Positions 1 to 12,159 of a stretch of 64,000 nucleotides of DNA are shown here, piece after piece. Under the pieces are notes generated by a model. It worked only from the letters and a program-made list of their open reading frames with translations. It did no database searches and was not told where the DNA came from. Each line of letters starts with the position of its first letter. Position 1 is the first letter of the stretch. The translations under genes and the position numbers were made by a program. The stretch comes from Talinum fruticosum (taxonomy: Eukaryota; Streptophyta; Magnoliopsida; Caryophyllales; Talinaceae): the NCBI GenBank assembly GCA_021018815.1, contig JAITYX010000041.1:3224001-3288000 (forward strand), read 5' to 3'.

Positions 1-544
1 AGTAATAATAGAGTCTTGGTAGAGACTACCGAGGTCGAATAAGAGCATTTATGAATGCCAACGTATTTCGAGCTACTAACATGCTTAAGTACTTTATAAG
101 GTTTACATGTCAAGTTCAAAGTTACACATAAGTAACCAATACATATAAAATTCCTTGTAACTAAAAGAGCATCCAAGCAACCTCCAAAATGGTAAAACTT
201 GCTAAGAACTTTACTTTTGCTCTTGATCCGAAAAGATGTAAAAGTATGGGAACGAGCAACTACCGCTCAATGGGAGTCCTTTACCTCTCAAAAACCAAAA
301 CAACTTTACACTTATATAATAACAATCATAATTAAGTTAATAATCATAATATTAGTAATTGAGTAGTATTAAGAAGGTAATCTTACCATAATCCACTCTT
401 AATAGAATAAGAAAACCATAATGTATTAGAACTCAAGTGATCCATATTTTCTTCATCAATGTGACCAAATCACTTCTCAACTTGGGACTTAGTTTAATTT
501 TATTATCTTAAATTTACTTGGTTAAAAGCTATAACCCCGGTACT

Positions 545-850
545 CAATTGACGCCGTGAACGGACCCAACATACCACAATAAGGGAATTCGAAAAACTCA
601 TGCATGTATACAAGTTTCCTATTCAAGATGACTCATAACTTAGGAGTGAAAGCCGTTACCCCTAACTCATATTCCTAGATTTTGTATCTTGATGTATGTG
701 AGCCGACCCAACATACCATAGTACAAGGATTCGAAACCACTCACGTAAATACACAAGTTTACCACATGGAAGACTCATGATCTAGGAGTGAAAAACCGTT
801 GTCCGTAGGCTAGAATATAATCTCATGTTACCTTACTAGATTTTGTACCG
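545..850. repeat. Two-copy degenerate tandem repeat, ~142-bp unit
   Basis: Copy 1 (about 545-690) and copy 2 (about 691-850) share GACCCAACATACCA (563 and 705), then an ATTCGAAA core, an ACACAAGTTT/ATACAAGTTT stretch, AGACTCATGA/TGACTCATAA, TAGGAGTGAAA and a terminal AGATTTTGTA. Alignment was by eye. Confidence 0.55.
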
Positions 851-1972
851 GTAAAGTGCTCAAGCCCAAGGAATTAATTTCTCATTTTGTATTATGGTTG
901 TTATTCTCTCATTGTTTTGCATATATGTTTATTAAACCGCTCGGTGAGACCCGAGACCACACGTTGAAGTCTTACAATCGCTTCCGACACAAAATACAAG
1001 GTTCACAAGTATCCTGGGACAAGGCATGTGGGTTCTGGGGTCCAAGATTGCTTCGGAGGCCACCACGAACCTTCCCACGGCCCGTGGGGTCTCTAGAGGT
1101 CATCACAAGCCTCCCCACGGCCGGTGGGAGCTTCCGGTGGCCACCACGGTTATCCTACTGACTGTGGGAGCACCCAGGTGGGTGTTTCTGGTCATTGTGG
1201 CGGCTGCTCACCATCACAGTCTTCCTCACGAGGTTGTGGGGACACCCGTGGTGGGTGGCAGTGGCTTCCAAACTTCCTTTTCTTTATTTTTTTATTTCTT
1301 CTTCATATTCTTTTTCTTTATGGGATATCCATGAGAGATTTATTTTAGAAATTTTATAGCCTTTTAAGTATTATAACAACACATTTTATTTTAAAACAAA
1401 AATCATTAAATATACAAGGGTAACCAATTAAGCAAACATGAATTGAGCAACTCGAGCTAAAATTTTCGCTCACTATTTACTGAAATCATCAACCATGGAT
1501 ATAAATTACTACTCTACTTTGAAACCTTATGATTTCACAAAGATCTAAACATGTTTGGTATACACTTAAGTACATGTATGAGAATCACAATAATAAAGAG
1601 AAGTTCAACTTAGTGGATAGTGGTATATGTATTTCCATTCTCTTCTTTTCTAACTTTTTCCTAACATATAAGTATATCAATGAGCCTCTCCAGAATACAT
1701 ACATGCAATAATTTCTTGAAATTTTATGCATACAAAGTAGGTCCACAAGCACACATATGAAATTCATTTTGGTTGAAAAGTAGTATACGAGTGGGGAGAA
1801 TAAAGAAACGTACCTTAATAAAGATGATTAGAGCTAATTTCTTATTATTTGTTGTATTCTCGAACCATCCTTCTACCCTTCTACCTTTGTTCTTGACTCT
1901 ACCCTCAGTGAATATGGTCAACATTGGAGGTTGAAGTTTGAAATGAATGAGATTGAAGAAGATGAAGGCTCC

Positions 1973-1977
<5 letters not shown>

Positions 1978-2010
<33 letters not shown>
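1978..2010. repeat. (CT)n microsatellite
   Basis: Uninterrupted CT dinucleotide run of about 33 bp. Confidence 0.95.
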
Positions 2011-2015
<5 letters not shown>

Positions 2016-2601
2016 GGAGCTCGCTGATTTGCATGAGAAAATGAGTAAAGATTCGACATCAAATTGGACTTATGTATCAAATTTGGATGGGTTGCAATGA
2101 TTATTTGGAGTATGGTGTAGAGAGGTTGAGTATATCGAATTAAAGGGGAATAGTATTGCAATGATGGTTGGGGCATGGTGTAGAGAGCTGGATTGCAGCG
2201 ATTGACAAAGGTGAAAGAAGAAACAATCAAATTTTTTTGTTTTTGTTTTTTGGTTTAAGAGTTGAGGTTTTTGAAAGGAAGAAATAAGCTTTTTGATATC
2301 TACACCTGAGGATGATAAATATGATGTGGCCAAATGTATAGGTGCTTATTTTAGGATCAATAATCCCCTTTTAAGCCCATTTGTAAGTCAAATAAATATT
2401 TTACTAAACTCACTCTTAATATTATTCCTAATTAAATTGGTCCATCAAGTAGTAAACATGTACATAAATATATATGTATATTAAGTAGCATAATATATGA
2501 AATTTTTTATAACCAATTATCAAATTTAGTTACTTAATGAATAAATCATATATATTAATCAAATATATTTGCATAATATTTATTTTAGTTCGGGCGTCAC
2601 A

Positions 2602-3810
2602 ATAAGCGAGCTCGAGCACATGAGTTCCATCACAAGGGGATGTCTACAAAATGAATGTGAATGCTGCATAGTCCGATTAGACCTGGCAAAAGTGACCAAA
2701 CCCGAACCGATGACCCAAAACCCAAACCGAACCGAACTCGACCCGAATATTTTTGGCAAAGTATTTTGTCTCTGCAAGACAAGCTTATTGAACCGAATAT
2801 AAGTTGACCCGAAGTCAATCCAACCGAAACCCAAACCCAACCCGACCTGTAACTCAACAGAATCATAATGACTCAAACATAATCCAAACCGAAACCGACC
2901 CAAATGACCTAATTACCGGGTCTAAATTTGATACGGGGTGGATTGATTGGTGGTAGTAATTCGAAGATGACACAAATTGCTCATCGGTTTGGGTATAAGA
3001 AGGCCATCTTGCAACCTAATTGTTTCTCTATCATAAATAAGGCAATACTAATTTAATTTATTTCCTTAATGATTTTGGTTTGAATTAGAAGACTTATTCC
3101 CTCTTTTGATTTGTTTGATTTTTGTTCATGGTCGTATATTAAAAGAGATAGAAACTTTATGGCCCATTATCTAGCTAGAATGGACATCGGAAATGATTAG
3201 AAGGAAATTTGGTTGGGCTCTTACCCTACGGAAATCTCCTCTTATGTACTTATAATTGCTGAGTCCATGCATGAAAATCCATTTTCCTCTTAGCTCTAAA
3301 AACATTGTCAGCTATCTGCCTGGGGATTATGCATAGGTAGAATAATCAGTGGTCATATCGCTTAAGTAAATTGTTTAAAGAATAATCTTTCCTTTTAAAT
3401 TCTGTTCACGAAATTTTAAACCGACATTTCTGTATTAAAATGTCACTAAATCATGCACCACATTAATGGTTGAACAGTCGACATTTGTTCACACATTCAT
3501 ACGCATTCATACGCATGCAATGACAAACAACCTCCCAAAAAGCTGTAAAAAGAAAAAACTTGAAATTAAAAGGAAAAAGTAATGGTAGGCAAGCAAAAAA
3601 TAATAAAAATATGTGTTGATGGCTGAGTATTAGAAAATGACATAGCCCTATCATTTGGTTGTTATAAAGCAAAATGACCCTCCACTACTTGATATGCATT
3701 AGGAATTAATTTAGAGATATTTCCATCTAAGACTATCATTTCCATCTAAGACTATGATTAATTATGAAAAACTGGCATCTCAAAAAAAAAAAAGAAAATT
3801 ATGAAAAACT
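2602..3810. other. Intergenic, no gene seen apart from a small repeat element
   Basis: AT-rich DNA. It contains the CCGAACC-rich element at 2678-2911. Otherwise only short ORFs without a domain signature are present. Confidence 0.6.
2678..2911. mobile_element. hAT-like MITE rich in CCGAACC motifs
   Basis: The element begins TAGACCTGGCAAAA and ends AAATGACCTA. Between lie many variants of the CCGAACCGA / CCCAAACC word. The same two ends occur in opposite orientation at 43057-43643 (TAGGTCAT at one end, TTTTGCCAGGTCTA at the other), which shows a repeat family. TAGACCTGG is a terminus typical of plant hAT elements, but no 8-bp target duplication is visible here, so the class is tentative. Confidence 0.45.
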
Positions 3811-3817
3811 TGCTTCG

Positions 3818-4017
3818 TTATTTTGCTGCTTATTTATCATATACTAGCTATATACGTGCTTACCATGTTTTCTTGACAAATCTCTTCACTGGTGATTTAG
3901 TCAAGAAATTACAGAGCACATCAAACATTATGACAACAAATTTTTGAAGAGGTAAAACATTTTACTAAACTAGACTAAGTATAAATTAAACGCACATCCA
4001 TTTTTTTGCATATAAAA
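3818..4017 (+). promoter_or_regulatory. Upstream region of the nsLTP2 gene, shared with the two cysteine-rich genes
   Basis: TTATTTTGCTGCTTA at 3818-3832 is identical to 43794-43808 upstream of the first cysteine-rich gene. It is followed by CGTGCTTACCATGTTTTC, which matches CGTGCCGACCATGTTTTCC there and CGTGCTCAGCATGTTTTTC near 45770. A TATA box (TATAAAA, 4011-4017) lies 70 bp before the ATG, similar to the TATAAA at 43875 and 45847. Confidence 0.6.
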
Positions 4018-4086
4018 CCAAGGGAAACAATTAAACTTAGGTAATAATAAGGCAGTGAATTATCATAACCGACCAGTCATAGGGAA

Positions 4087-4383
4087 ATGACCATGAGATC
4101 ATCACACATTGTTGTTGTAGTAGTTGCTGTAGTTTTTGCGGTTTTGGCTCTAGTGCAGGGATCATATGTTGTGAGATGTGAACCACAGAAGATCCGACAG
4201 ATATGTGCACCCGCGTTTTTCAGCTTTGCTCCGGCACCTCAACTGTGTTGTGCAGTCATCAGACAACAGAAGTCGTGCCATTGCAGTTACGTCAGAAACC
4301 CCAAATATTGGAGGCATATTTCTTCACTTAATGGCATAATAATTCTCAGGAAATGTCGCATCTCTCTTCCTAAATGTATTTGA
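4087..4383 (+). CDS. Non-specific lipid-transfer protein, type 2 (nsLTP2-like)
   Basis: A 98-residue single-exon ORF. Residues ~1-26 form a hydrophobic signal peptide, so the product should be secreted to the apoplast. The mature part has the complete eight-cysteine motif of the LTP/2S albumin/bifunctional inhibitor fold: C-x8-C-x13-CC-x8-C-x1-C-x23-C-x6-C, which is nsLTP2 spacing apart from eight rather than seven residues between C1 and C2. nsLTP2 proteins bind lipids in a hydrophobic cavity and act in cuticle, cell-wall or defence roles; which of these applies here cannot be read from sequence. The residue between C5 and C6 is His, where a hydrophobic residue is usual. The start could be Met1 or Met3 (4093). 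A TATA box lies 70 bp upstream. A gypsy element begins 221 bp after the stop. The cysteine-rich ORFs at 43970 and 45953 appear to derive from this type of gene. Confidence 0.85.
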   Translation: MTMRSSHIVVVVVAVVFAVLALVQGSYVVRCEPQKIRQICAPAFFSFAPAPQLCCAVIRQQKSCHCSYVRNPKYWRHISSLNGIIILRKCRISLPKCI

Positions 4384-4604
4384 TTGTACTAAACCCCTCT
4401 TCCTCCTTTTTTAAAGTTTGATGTTTCCTTTTTATGCGTGTAACTTTGCTATATTATTAATTTGTTTGCTCTGCATTGGGCTTCTTTGGTTAGTTTGGTT
4501 ATGTGCATTGAGGTGTTTGGCCAGAATTGTGTTTTATATATATTTGCTATAAGAGACCCGGAAAGCAGGATCCGATTATCCATGTCGGGAGTGATTGTTG
4601 TTGT
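4384..4604 (+). other. 3' flank/UTR of the nsLTP2 gene up to the gypsy insertion
   Basis: T-rich sequence after the stop, interrupted at 4604 by the gypsy element. The original sequence resumes at 10706, after the second GTTGT. No separate gene is seen. Confidence 0.6.
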
Positions 4605-5037
4605 TGACAACGGTAGAACATTAACCCTGACAAAGGAGAAAAAAATGTTGCAGCATCCCCTAACCATTAATGCACCACCCTACTCTATATTGGTAGGCTG
4701 CAGTTAACAGAAGACATTAGTAGCAAGTATTGTCAAAAGGCTCTGCCATTTTAGTAGAAAATGGGAGCTTGTAATAAATTGGATTAGTTGTAATATTAAC
4801 AAAGAGACCTTATAAATGGCCATCCTTGTAACCGTAGAAATCAATCAAGTTTTATGAGTATTTTCATTAAACACCTTGAGTGTTGAAAGGTTGAGTGTGT
4901 CTCCCTTTCTCTGTCAATTCCTAAGAGTAGGAAGTATAGAGTTCCTGTATCGTTAGGTTGGCCTCCAACGTGGTGATTTCAGCCTCCGACTCGATTCCTC
5001 GATTCGGAATTTATCTACCCCTTCCCATCCGGTGTCA
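4605..5037 (+). repeat. 5' LTR of the gypsy element
   Basis: Begins TGACAACGG and ends GGTGTCA just before the tRNA-Met primer site. It is collinear with 10270-10700. A TATA-like TATAAATGG lies near 4813. Confidence 0.93.
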
Positions 5038-5040
5038 AAT

Positions 5041-5052
5041 TGGTATCAGAGC
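5041..5052 (+). other. Primer-binding site (tRNA-iMet)
   Basis: TGGTATCAGAGC is the standard plant LTR-retrotransposon primer site complementary to the 3' end of initiator methionine tRNA. It lies 3 bp after the 5' LTR. Confidence 0.9.
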
Positions 5053-5936
5053 ACAGAGTTGCAATTACCTGTTTGATCCGCCATTGGAGCTTGTCTCAAA
5101 CCAACTAGCTCTGCTCTATCTCACATAATTTTCCATCTTCCCAATTTAAAAAATAAAAGTCATATCACCATTATCATCATCTTCATGAGTGCATCACTGT
5201 TTCGTCCTTTGTAGTTGCTCCACCTCCTAATTTTTGTTGCCATCATCACGATGATTTCACCACCATCATCATCCTCTTGATTTCACCACTTCATCATCCT
5301 CTTGATGTTCATCACCATCATCTCCATCTTCATTTTCAGCTTCCTTGTATCTCGTAGCTGTCCACAGTGCCTCTATTTCGATTTATCAAATTAAAAACAA
5401 AAATATTATTAAAGCTCGCGACACCGCCGCATCTCTTTTTCTCCTGATATCTCTCTTTAGCTCCACTATTGTTATTAGAAAAGCACCTTTATATAGAATT
5501 TACTTTTCATTTAAAATTTTTTCTCTTTCTTTAATAGTTTACTTTTGAGAGCCACTGTTGATGTTGGAATCCTTGAAAGAGGAGACGTGTTTTTCTCCCA
5601 AAGCTCTTGAGTTGTCATTTCAAAACCCAAAAAAAAAAAAAAAAAAAAAGGTCAGTCCTTTCTACTGTCACACGCAAGTTTTGTAATTCAATTTAATAAG
5701 TTTGGTATTTTTATTTTTATATGTCTTTCTTGTATTAAAAAAAAAAGGAGTGAAAAAAACATCGAAGAAAAAAAAATAGTCAATATATTTTGTCAAAAAA
5801 AGTGAGGTTTGAAAGAAAAAGAAAAAAAGAGTGAGAAAAAAAGAGAGCTGAGTGAAAAAAAAAAAAAAAAGTTGAAAGGGAGTCCAGTCTGTGTTGAAAA
5901 AAACAAAAAAGTTGTTATTTGAGTCATTGAAACAAA
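5053..5936 (+). other. Untranslated leader of the gypsy element
   Basis: Lies between the primer site and the gag ATG. It holds long A-runs (5627-5649, 5858-5871) and a purine-rich 3' half. No coding sequence is seen. Confidence 0.75.
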
Positions 5937-8900
5937 ATGCCAAGAGGTCGACGTGGTGGACGTACTCATGCTCGTCCTGTTCATGATACTATTGTTGCTG
6001 ATCTTCCACAAGAAGTACAACGATTGCAAGAACGTCTAACTCGTTATGAGACTGTTGCAAGTTCAAGTAATAGATCGAATAGAGATCAATCCGACGGAAA
6101 TAATGTTGAGCAAAATGATGAAGAAAATCCATTTCACCAATCCGTCGATACATCTTCATATGGTGAAACTACTGTACCCCGACGTATACGCAGAGTCCAA
6201 TTTCAAGATAAAGATTTGGGAATAAAAGTTGAAATTCCTGATTTTGAAGGAGGCGTTCATCCTGATGAATTCATTGAATGACTCCATACTGTCGAACGTG
6301 TTTTCGACCTGAAAAACATTCCCGAAGATCGTAAATTTAAGTTGGTCGCTATCAAGCTCAAAAGCATGCATCCATTTGGTGGGAAAATGTTAAGCGCCAA
6401 TGGGAAAGAGAAGGTCGCCGCAAAATCAGCACATGGGACAAAATGAAGCGTGAACTTAAACGCAAGTTTTTCCCGACCATTATCGACTTGATATTTTCCT
6501 CAAGTTTCAAAATTTACAACAAGGAGGAAGATCCGTGGCTCAATATGCTGTAGAATTTGAGGAATTATCGATGAAATGCGATAATACGGAGCCGGAAGAG
6601 CAAACCATTGCTAGATTTCTAGCTGGTTTAGATCCAAAAATTTCCAACGTCGTGCAACTTCAACAATATTGGACGTCTGGATGATGTTATCAAATTATCC
6701 CTGAAGGTTGGAGATCAACTGAAAAGTGAAAAAGGATTTTTCAAGGGAGCAATCGAGAGACAAGCCTAGACATAGCAATACCTCAACAAGACCACCTCTA
6801 AAGCTAACAACATCCAGTTTGCCGAAGAAAATTGAGAGCTCTATAGGGACAAACAAGCCTATAAAGGGAGTTTCAACAACAACAGATGCTTCAAATGTCA
6901 AGGTTTTGGACATATTGCTTCAGAATGTCCAAATGCTAGAGTTATATCATTTGTTGAAGAAGAAACTCTAGATGAAGAAGACCGCCATGAGGGAGAAAAC
7001 ACAGAAAATGAAGACAACTAAGAAGTCATACAAGCCGAAGAAGGAGAATCGTTGATTGTTCGTCGAGTCTTGAATGTGTCCCCTGAACAAGAAGATGAAT
7101 GGCTTCGCAACAATATCTTCCATACCCGATGTACTTCACATGGGAAGATTTGTGACGTCATTATTGACAAGTGGAAGTTGCGAAAATGTGGTTGCCTTAA
7201 CGATGGTCGAAAAATTAAAGTTGCCGACTCAGGATCACCCTTCTCCATACAAGCTCACTTGGCTTAAAAAGGGTAATGAGGTCAAGGTTTCTAAAAGATG
7301 CCTTATTGATTTTTCTATCGGTAACAAGTATCAAGATAAAATATGGTGTGATGTTATTCCTATGGATGCTTGCCACCTACTTCTAGGTCAACCATGGCAA
7401 TATGATTGACATGCCATTCATGATGGGCACAAGAATACATACTCTTTTGAGAAAGATGGTGTTAAAATTGTGCTGGCACAATTTAGAAAACAAATCCAAA
7501 TAAAGCAAGTTCAAAAGAATGGGAACATTGTATCCGAGCAATGTTTGTTAAGGCATTGCAAGAATCCGAGATCGCTTGTGCTTTTATTCTTCTTGAAGAG
7601 AACCCGGGAAGTGAAGATTTTCCAAGTTTGGTTAAGCCATTGCTTAAAGACTTCAAGGATGTGATTCCCGAAGAGATCCCTACAGGATTGCCACCAATGC
7701 GAGACATACAACATTGCATTGATTTTGTTCTCGGTGCAGTCATTCCTAACAAGGCTGCATACCGAATGAGTCCAAAGGAGCATGAGGATTTACAACGGCA
7801 AGTCTCGGAGCTTATGGACAAAGGGCTAGTCGGAGAAAGTGTGAGTCCTTGTGCAATCCCAGCTCTTCTTGTTCCAAAGAAAGATGGAACGTGGCGTATG
7901 TGAGTTGACAGTCGTGCTATCAATAGGATCATGATTAAGTATCGTTTTCCTATTCCTCGACTTGATGATCTACTTGATCAATTGCATAATGCTCGCTATC
8001 TTTTCAAAGATTGATTTACGAAGTGGGTACCATCAAATTCGCATGTGACCAGGAGATGAATGGAAAACCCCCTTTAAGACAAGAGATGGATTATATGAAT
8101 GGATGGTTATGCCATTTAGTCTTTCGAATGCACCAAGTACATTTATGCGCTTGATGAACCAGGTGTTCCGACCCTTCATTGGGAAAATTGTTGTCGTTTA
8201 TTTCGATGACATTTTGGTATTCATTCGCAACCATGAAGAACATTTGCACCATCTCCGAGCAATTTTTCAAGTTCTTCGTGAGCAAAAGTTATATACCAAT
8301 TGAAGAAATGTCATTTCATGACCGACAAAGTGGTGTTTCTTGGCTATATTGTATCCAGCGAGTGGAATTCAAATGGATCCCGACAAGGTTGAAGCCATTA
8401 TCGGTTGGCCAACACCTCAATCTATCCATGATGTTCGGAGCTTTCATGGCCTAGCTTCATTTTATCGGCAGTTTGTAAAGAATTTCAGTAGTGTTGCAGC
8501 TCCGCTCATAGAGGTATTGAAAAAGAAAAGTTTGAGTGGACTTCGTCCGCCCAACGAAGTTTTGAAGAGCTAAAACAATTAATCACGAAAGCTCCAAGTA
8601 CTAGCTCTTCCAGATTTTGATAAAGTGTTTGAAGTTGATTGTGATGCTTCTAGAGTTGGTATAGGTCTAGTTCTAAGTCAAGAAGGACGACCTATTGCAT
8701 TTTTCAGATGAAAGTTGAATGATTCCAAGTGTAGCTATTCCACTCATGAGAAGGAATTCTACGCCATTGTTCGTGCCCTCAACCATTGGAGTCATTACTT
8801 GTTGATGAAAGAATTTGTACTTGACTCGATCATGAGTCACTCAAGTATCTGCACAGCCAGCAAAAACTTCAGCGTCGTCATGCTAAATGGAGTGAGTTCT

Positions 8901-10217
8901 TCTCAACATTTAACTTTGTCTTGAAGCACGAGTCCGGAACTCAAAACAAAGTTGCTGATGCATTAAGCCGAAGACATGCCTTACTTTCTACTCTTCAAGT
9001 AAAGGTAAGCGGCTTTGAAATTCTGAAAGAGTTATATGAAGATGACAATGATTTTGGGATGATATGGAAGAAATGTGCCGATGGTCCTTATAAACAATTT
9101 CATTGTCAAGATGGATACTTGTTTAGAGGAACTCAACTATGCATACCTCAATGTTCCTTGCGTGATATGATCTTAATAGAATGTCATGCAAGTGGCCTTG
9201 CTTGGACATTTTGGAAAAAGACAAGACATTAAATATCATCTCCGAGCATTTCTTTTGGCCCCACTTGGCACGAGATGTTGACAGATTTGTTAAAAGGTGC
9301 AAGACTTGTCATATTGCCAAAGCTCGAGGACAAAATACCGGTCTTTATACACCATTTCCTGTTCTCGAAGCTCCTTGGGAAAATGTGAGCATGGACTTTG
9401 TTGTTGGGCTACCTCGTACCCAAAGAAACAAAGATTCCATTATGGTTGTTGTGGATCGATTTTGCAAGATGGCTCACTTTGTGCCTTGTAACAAGACTCA
9501 CAACGCTACTCAAATTACCGATCTTTATTTTCGTGAGATTGTTCGCCTCCATGGGATTCCGAAGACTATCACTTCAGCCAGAGATGTCAAATTCATGAGT
9601 CATTTTTGGCGAACTTTGTGGCGTAAATTGGGAACGCAACTTCGGTTTAGCTCTACTGCACATCCTCGGACTGATGGTCAAACTGAAGCGATGAACCGTA
9701 CTCTAGGCAATTTGCTGAGATGTTTTGTAGGTAAGAATCTTTGTCAATGGGATTTGACATTAGCTCAAGCTGAGTTTGCTTACAATTCATCACCAATTCA
9801 AACCACTAGTCAAACTCCTTTCAAGATTGTATATGGTGGTAATCCAACTACACTTATTGACCTAGCTCCATTGCCTACACAAAATCGCTTTAGTAGTGAT
9901 GCTCGAGGAACGAGCTAGAGAAATTAAGAAACTTCATGACAAGGTGAGATCCCAAATCTCAAAACAGAATGAGCGATACCGACAGACAAGCTAACAAGTT
10001 TCGTAAGCCAGCTACATTCAAAGAAAGAGATTTGGTTTGGATTCATTTGAGAAAAGAAAGGTTTCCTTCAGGTCCAAATGGTAAGCTTAGACCAAGAGCG
10101 GATGGTCCGTTCAAAGTTTTGGAACGAATTGGAGAAAATGCATATAAAATAGAACTCCCGGGAGATTATAATGTTTCTGCTACTTTTAATGTTGCTGATC
10201 TATCTCGTATATTATAA
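5937..10217 (+). pseudogene. gag-pol polyprotein of the gypsy element, multiply broken
   Basis: The gag ATG is at 5937 (basic N-terminus MPRGRRGGR). The frame is stopped by TGA at 6279-6281 but the capsid-like sequence continues beyond it. A CCHC zinc knuckle (CFKCQGFGHIASECP) lies near 6890-6940. A protease remnant follows (DSGSPFSIQ near 7230). RT starts about 7680 and keeps the catalytic YFDDILVF motif near 8200, but has in-frame stops at about 7901 and 8046. The RNase H region is about 8600-8950. Integrase (about 9090-9900) keeps a zinc-binding CKTC pair, the first Asp (VSMDFVVG) and the Glu (DGQTEAMNRT), but the second catalytic Asp is replaced (TSARD where SDRD is usual). The C-terminal part ends ATFNVADLSRIL at 10217 with no chromodomain visible. 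The breaks make a functional polyprotein impossible. Confidence 0.93.
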
Positions 10218-10269
10218 AGATAAGGAAGAGCAAGGATTCGAGGACGAGTCTTCTCCAACAAGGGGAGCT

Positions 10270-10700
10270 TGACAACGGTAGAACATTAACCCCGACAAAG
10301 GAGAAAAAATGTTGCAGCATCCCCTAACCATTAATGCACCACCCTACTCTATATTGGTAGGTCTGCGGTTAACGGAAGACATTAGTAGCAAGTATTGTCA
10401 AAAGGCTCTGCCATTTTAGTAGAAAATGGGAGCTTATAATAAATTGGATTAGTTGTAATAGTAACAAATAGGCCTATAAATGGCTATCCTTGTAATCGTA
10501 GAAATCAATCAAGTTTTATGAGTATTTTCACTAAACACCTTGAGTGTTGAACGGTTGAGTGTTCTCCCTTCCTCTATCAAGTCCTAAGAGTAGGAAGTAT
10601 AGAGTTCCTGTATCGTTGGGTTAGCCTCCAAAGTGGTGATTTCGGTCTCCGACTCGATTTCTCGATTCGGAATTTATCTAGCCATTCCCATCCGGTGTCG
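10270..10700 (+). repeat. 3' LTR of the gypsy element
   Basis: Collinear with 4605-5037. Begins TGACAACGG after the purine tract and ends GGTGTCG (CA changed to CG), followed by target duplicate GTTGT. Confidence 0.93.
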
Positions 10701-10705
10701 GTTGT

Positions 10706-11061
10706 TGTTATATGCTTGAAGAGTCTCATTGTAGTTTCAGAATGGTATTTGATTCCTCGATGAGCGTATTTCCTTCAATTCTCGTTTGTAGCAAGATTGA
10801 TCAAGAAGGTAATCTAATGTGTATTCTTCCAAGTTTCAATTGCATTTGGGATTAAGAAATTTAAATATGGCAATTGTTTTAACTTGGAGATGGATAGGGA
10901 GAAGAATGACTAGCTTAATTAGACTTGATAGAATAGTATGAAAACTTTTCAAGGCATAATGCACGGCAATGTAATTAACAGTATAAATCTTGTCGATGTT
11001 CTTCAACCGATAGCTTTGTATTACACCATATCAAATATAACATTCGCTTCGAGTAATTCAA
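10706..11061. other. Intergenic remnant between gypsy and copia elements
   Basis: Original host DNA continuing from 4604. No gene is recognisable. Confidence 0.5.
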
Positions 11062-11066
11062 GAAAT

Positions 11067-12090
11067 TGTTGGGTTCCCTCTATAATTGGTGGAACCCATA
11101 TCATTTTAATGCAAAAGAAAAAAAGGTTTAACCAAAGTCATAGGTGTAGCCATAGTGGTTTTTTTTTTTCGCAACGGAGACAGATAAAGTAAACAAAGAT
11201 TACAAGAGTGTTCGTTGTTTAGCACTATGAGGCAAACAGTTGGCAACTTTGACACAATTCCTACCGACTTTGACAATAGTAACAGAAACAAAAGAGTGGA
11301 ACAACCTCATAACAGACCTACATAAAATGATTGAATCCTTCGAGAATTTAACATCCCCTCAAATTTCGCCAACAACTTGTGCAACATCCGTATGGATTAA
11401 AACGTTACGATAACCTCTTGAATAAGCCTCTTTGAATGCCTCTTTTATTGCCACATACTCTTCTTGGAGCGCGTTATGTAGAAGACCTCTCCAGGTGCAG
11501 CCATAGTGTTGATCGAAACTTGGAGAAAATGAGTCAAAGAGCATTTCTTCACATCTCACACTCTTTTTGACAAAGTTAATGTTTGAGATAAAAAAGGTCA
11601 AGTTGCCAAGCACATTTGCCTAGGCTATACTTAGCACGGAACGATGTAACTAAAATCACTTCAATTACTTAAAGTCCCTTTTTCACTAAATATATTGGAG
11701 GTTTCGAGGGAGCTACAGCAAGTAAGTAAGCAAGCAAGCAACTCAAGTGAGAGAAACACTTAAAAGTTGAGTATACTACAAAAAATAGGTGAGCAAGTTC
11801 CACCAAATTTGGGAAATTTTATATTCCATCCCGAGTAGGTGAAATATTGAGTGTAAACCCTCTAATTTATTTAAAGGAGATAATATTGTAATCTACTATT
11901 CAAATAGTGGAGGTATAATTTTTCGGACCTACTTGTCTCATGGCTTTTCCCTTTGTTTTGGAGCGTGTTCCGCATAAAAAATTCGTGTGTCCGCATCTAT
12001 TATATTTTTATAATTTTATCCCCCGTCTTAAATTACACAAAGAGGACAAAGGGTTCGCTTCCACTATACTAACCTCGCCTTTTCCCAACG
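11067..12090 (+). repeat. 5' LTR of the copia element (interrupted by a LINE)
   Basis: Matches 16019-16655 apart from the inserted block at about 11158-11508. Without that block the LTR would be about 670 bp. Confidence 0.88.
11158..11492 (-). mobile_element. 5'-truncated L1-type LINE fragment with poly(A) tail
   Basis: This block is absent from the 3' copy of the LTR. It is flanked by a 16-bp duplication AGGTG(T/C)AGCCATAGTG (11142-11157 and 11493-11508). On the minus strand it ends in a poly(A) run (T11 at 11159-11169 on +), as target-primed LINE insertions do. The minus-strand reading frame (about 11358-11490) contains ALQEEYVAIKEAFKEAYSRG then a VLIHTDVAQVV stretch, which resembles the C-terminal RNase H-like domain of plant L1 LINEs. 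About 335 bp of the 3' end remain. Confidence 0.8.
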
Positions 12091-12091
12091 G

Positions 12092-12107
12092 TGGTATCGA
12101 GCTCAGG
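12092..12107 (+). other. Primer-binding site of the copia element
   Basis: TGGTATCGAGCTCAGG is a mutated version of the tRNA-iMet primer site TGGTATCAGAGC, 1 bp after the 5' LTR. Confidence 0.75.
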
Positions 12108-12159
12108 TTGAGCAGCCACACTTTTGTGTGATTTAAGATTAAAAGTACCATCGATTACA

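Larger units (their letters stand above)
1..2601. repeat. Repeat-like DNA, possibly the 3' part of a decayed LTR
   Basis: No convincing gene is present. A degenerate tandem duplication (about 142-bp period) covers roughly 545-850: both copies contain GACCCAACATACCA followed by related sequence ending near AGATTTTGTA. A GC-rich patch lies at 1020-1260 and a (CT)n tract at 1978-2010. The region ends in CGGGCGTCACA at 2591-2601, which resembles the 3' edge of a plant gypsy LTR. No matching 5' edge lies in the window, so the LTR reading is inference. The short ORFs at 856-1348 have no recognisable domain. Confidence 0.25.
4605..10700 (+). mobile_element. Ty3/gypsy LTR retrotransposon, full length, inactive
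   Basis: The element is bounded by two ~432-bp LTRs (4605-5037, 10270-10700) and a 5-bp target duplication GTTGT (4600-4604, 10701-10705). A primer-binding site complementary to initiator tRNA-Met (TGGTATCAGAGC) starts at 5041. A purine tract (AAGGGGAGC) lies just before 10270. Domain order is gag, protease, RT, RNase H, integrase, which is Ty3/gypsy order. Many stops and frameshifts make it non-autonomous. The two LTRs differ at roughly 25 positions by eye (about 6%), so the insertion is old. Confidence 0.95.

Noticed and set aside
856..1348. Overlapping ORFs in a GC-rich patch
   Set aside because: Three overlapping frames with no domain; base composition alone explains them.
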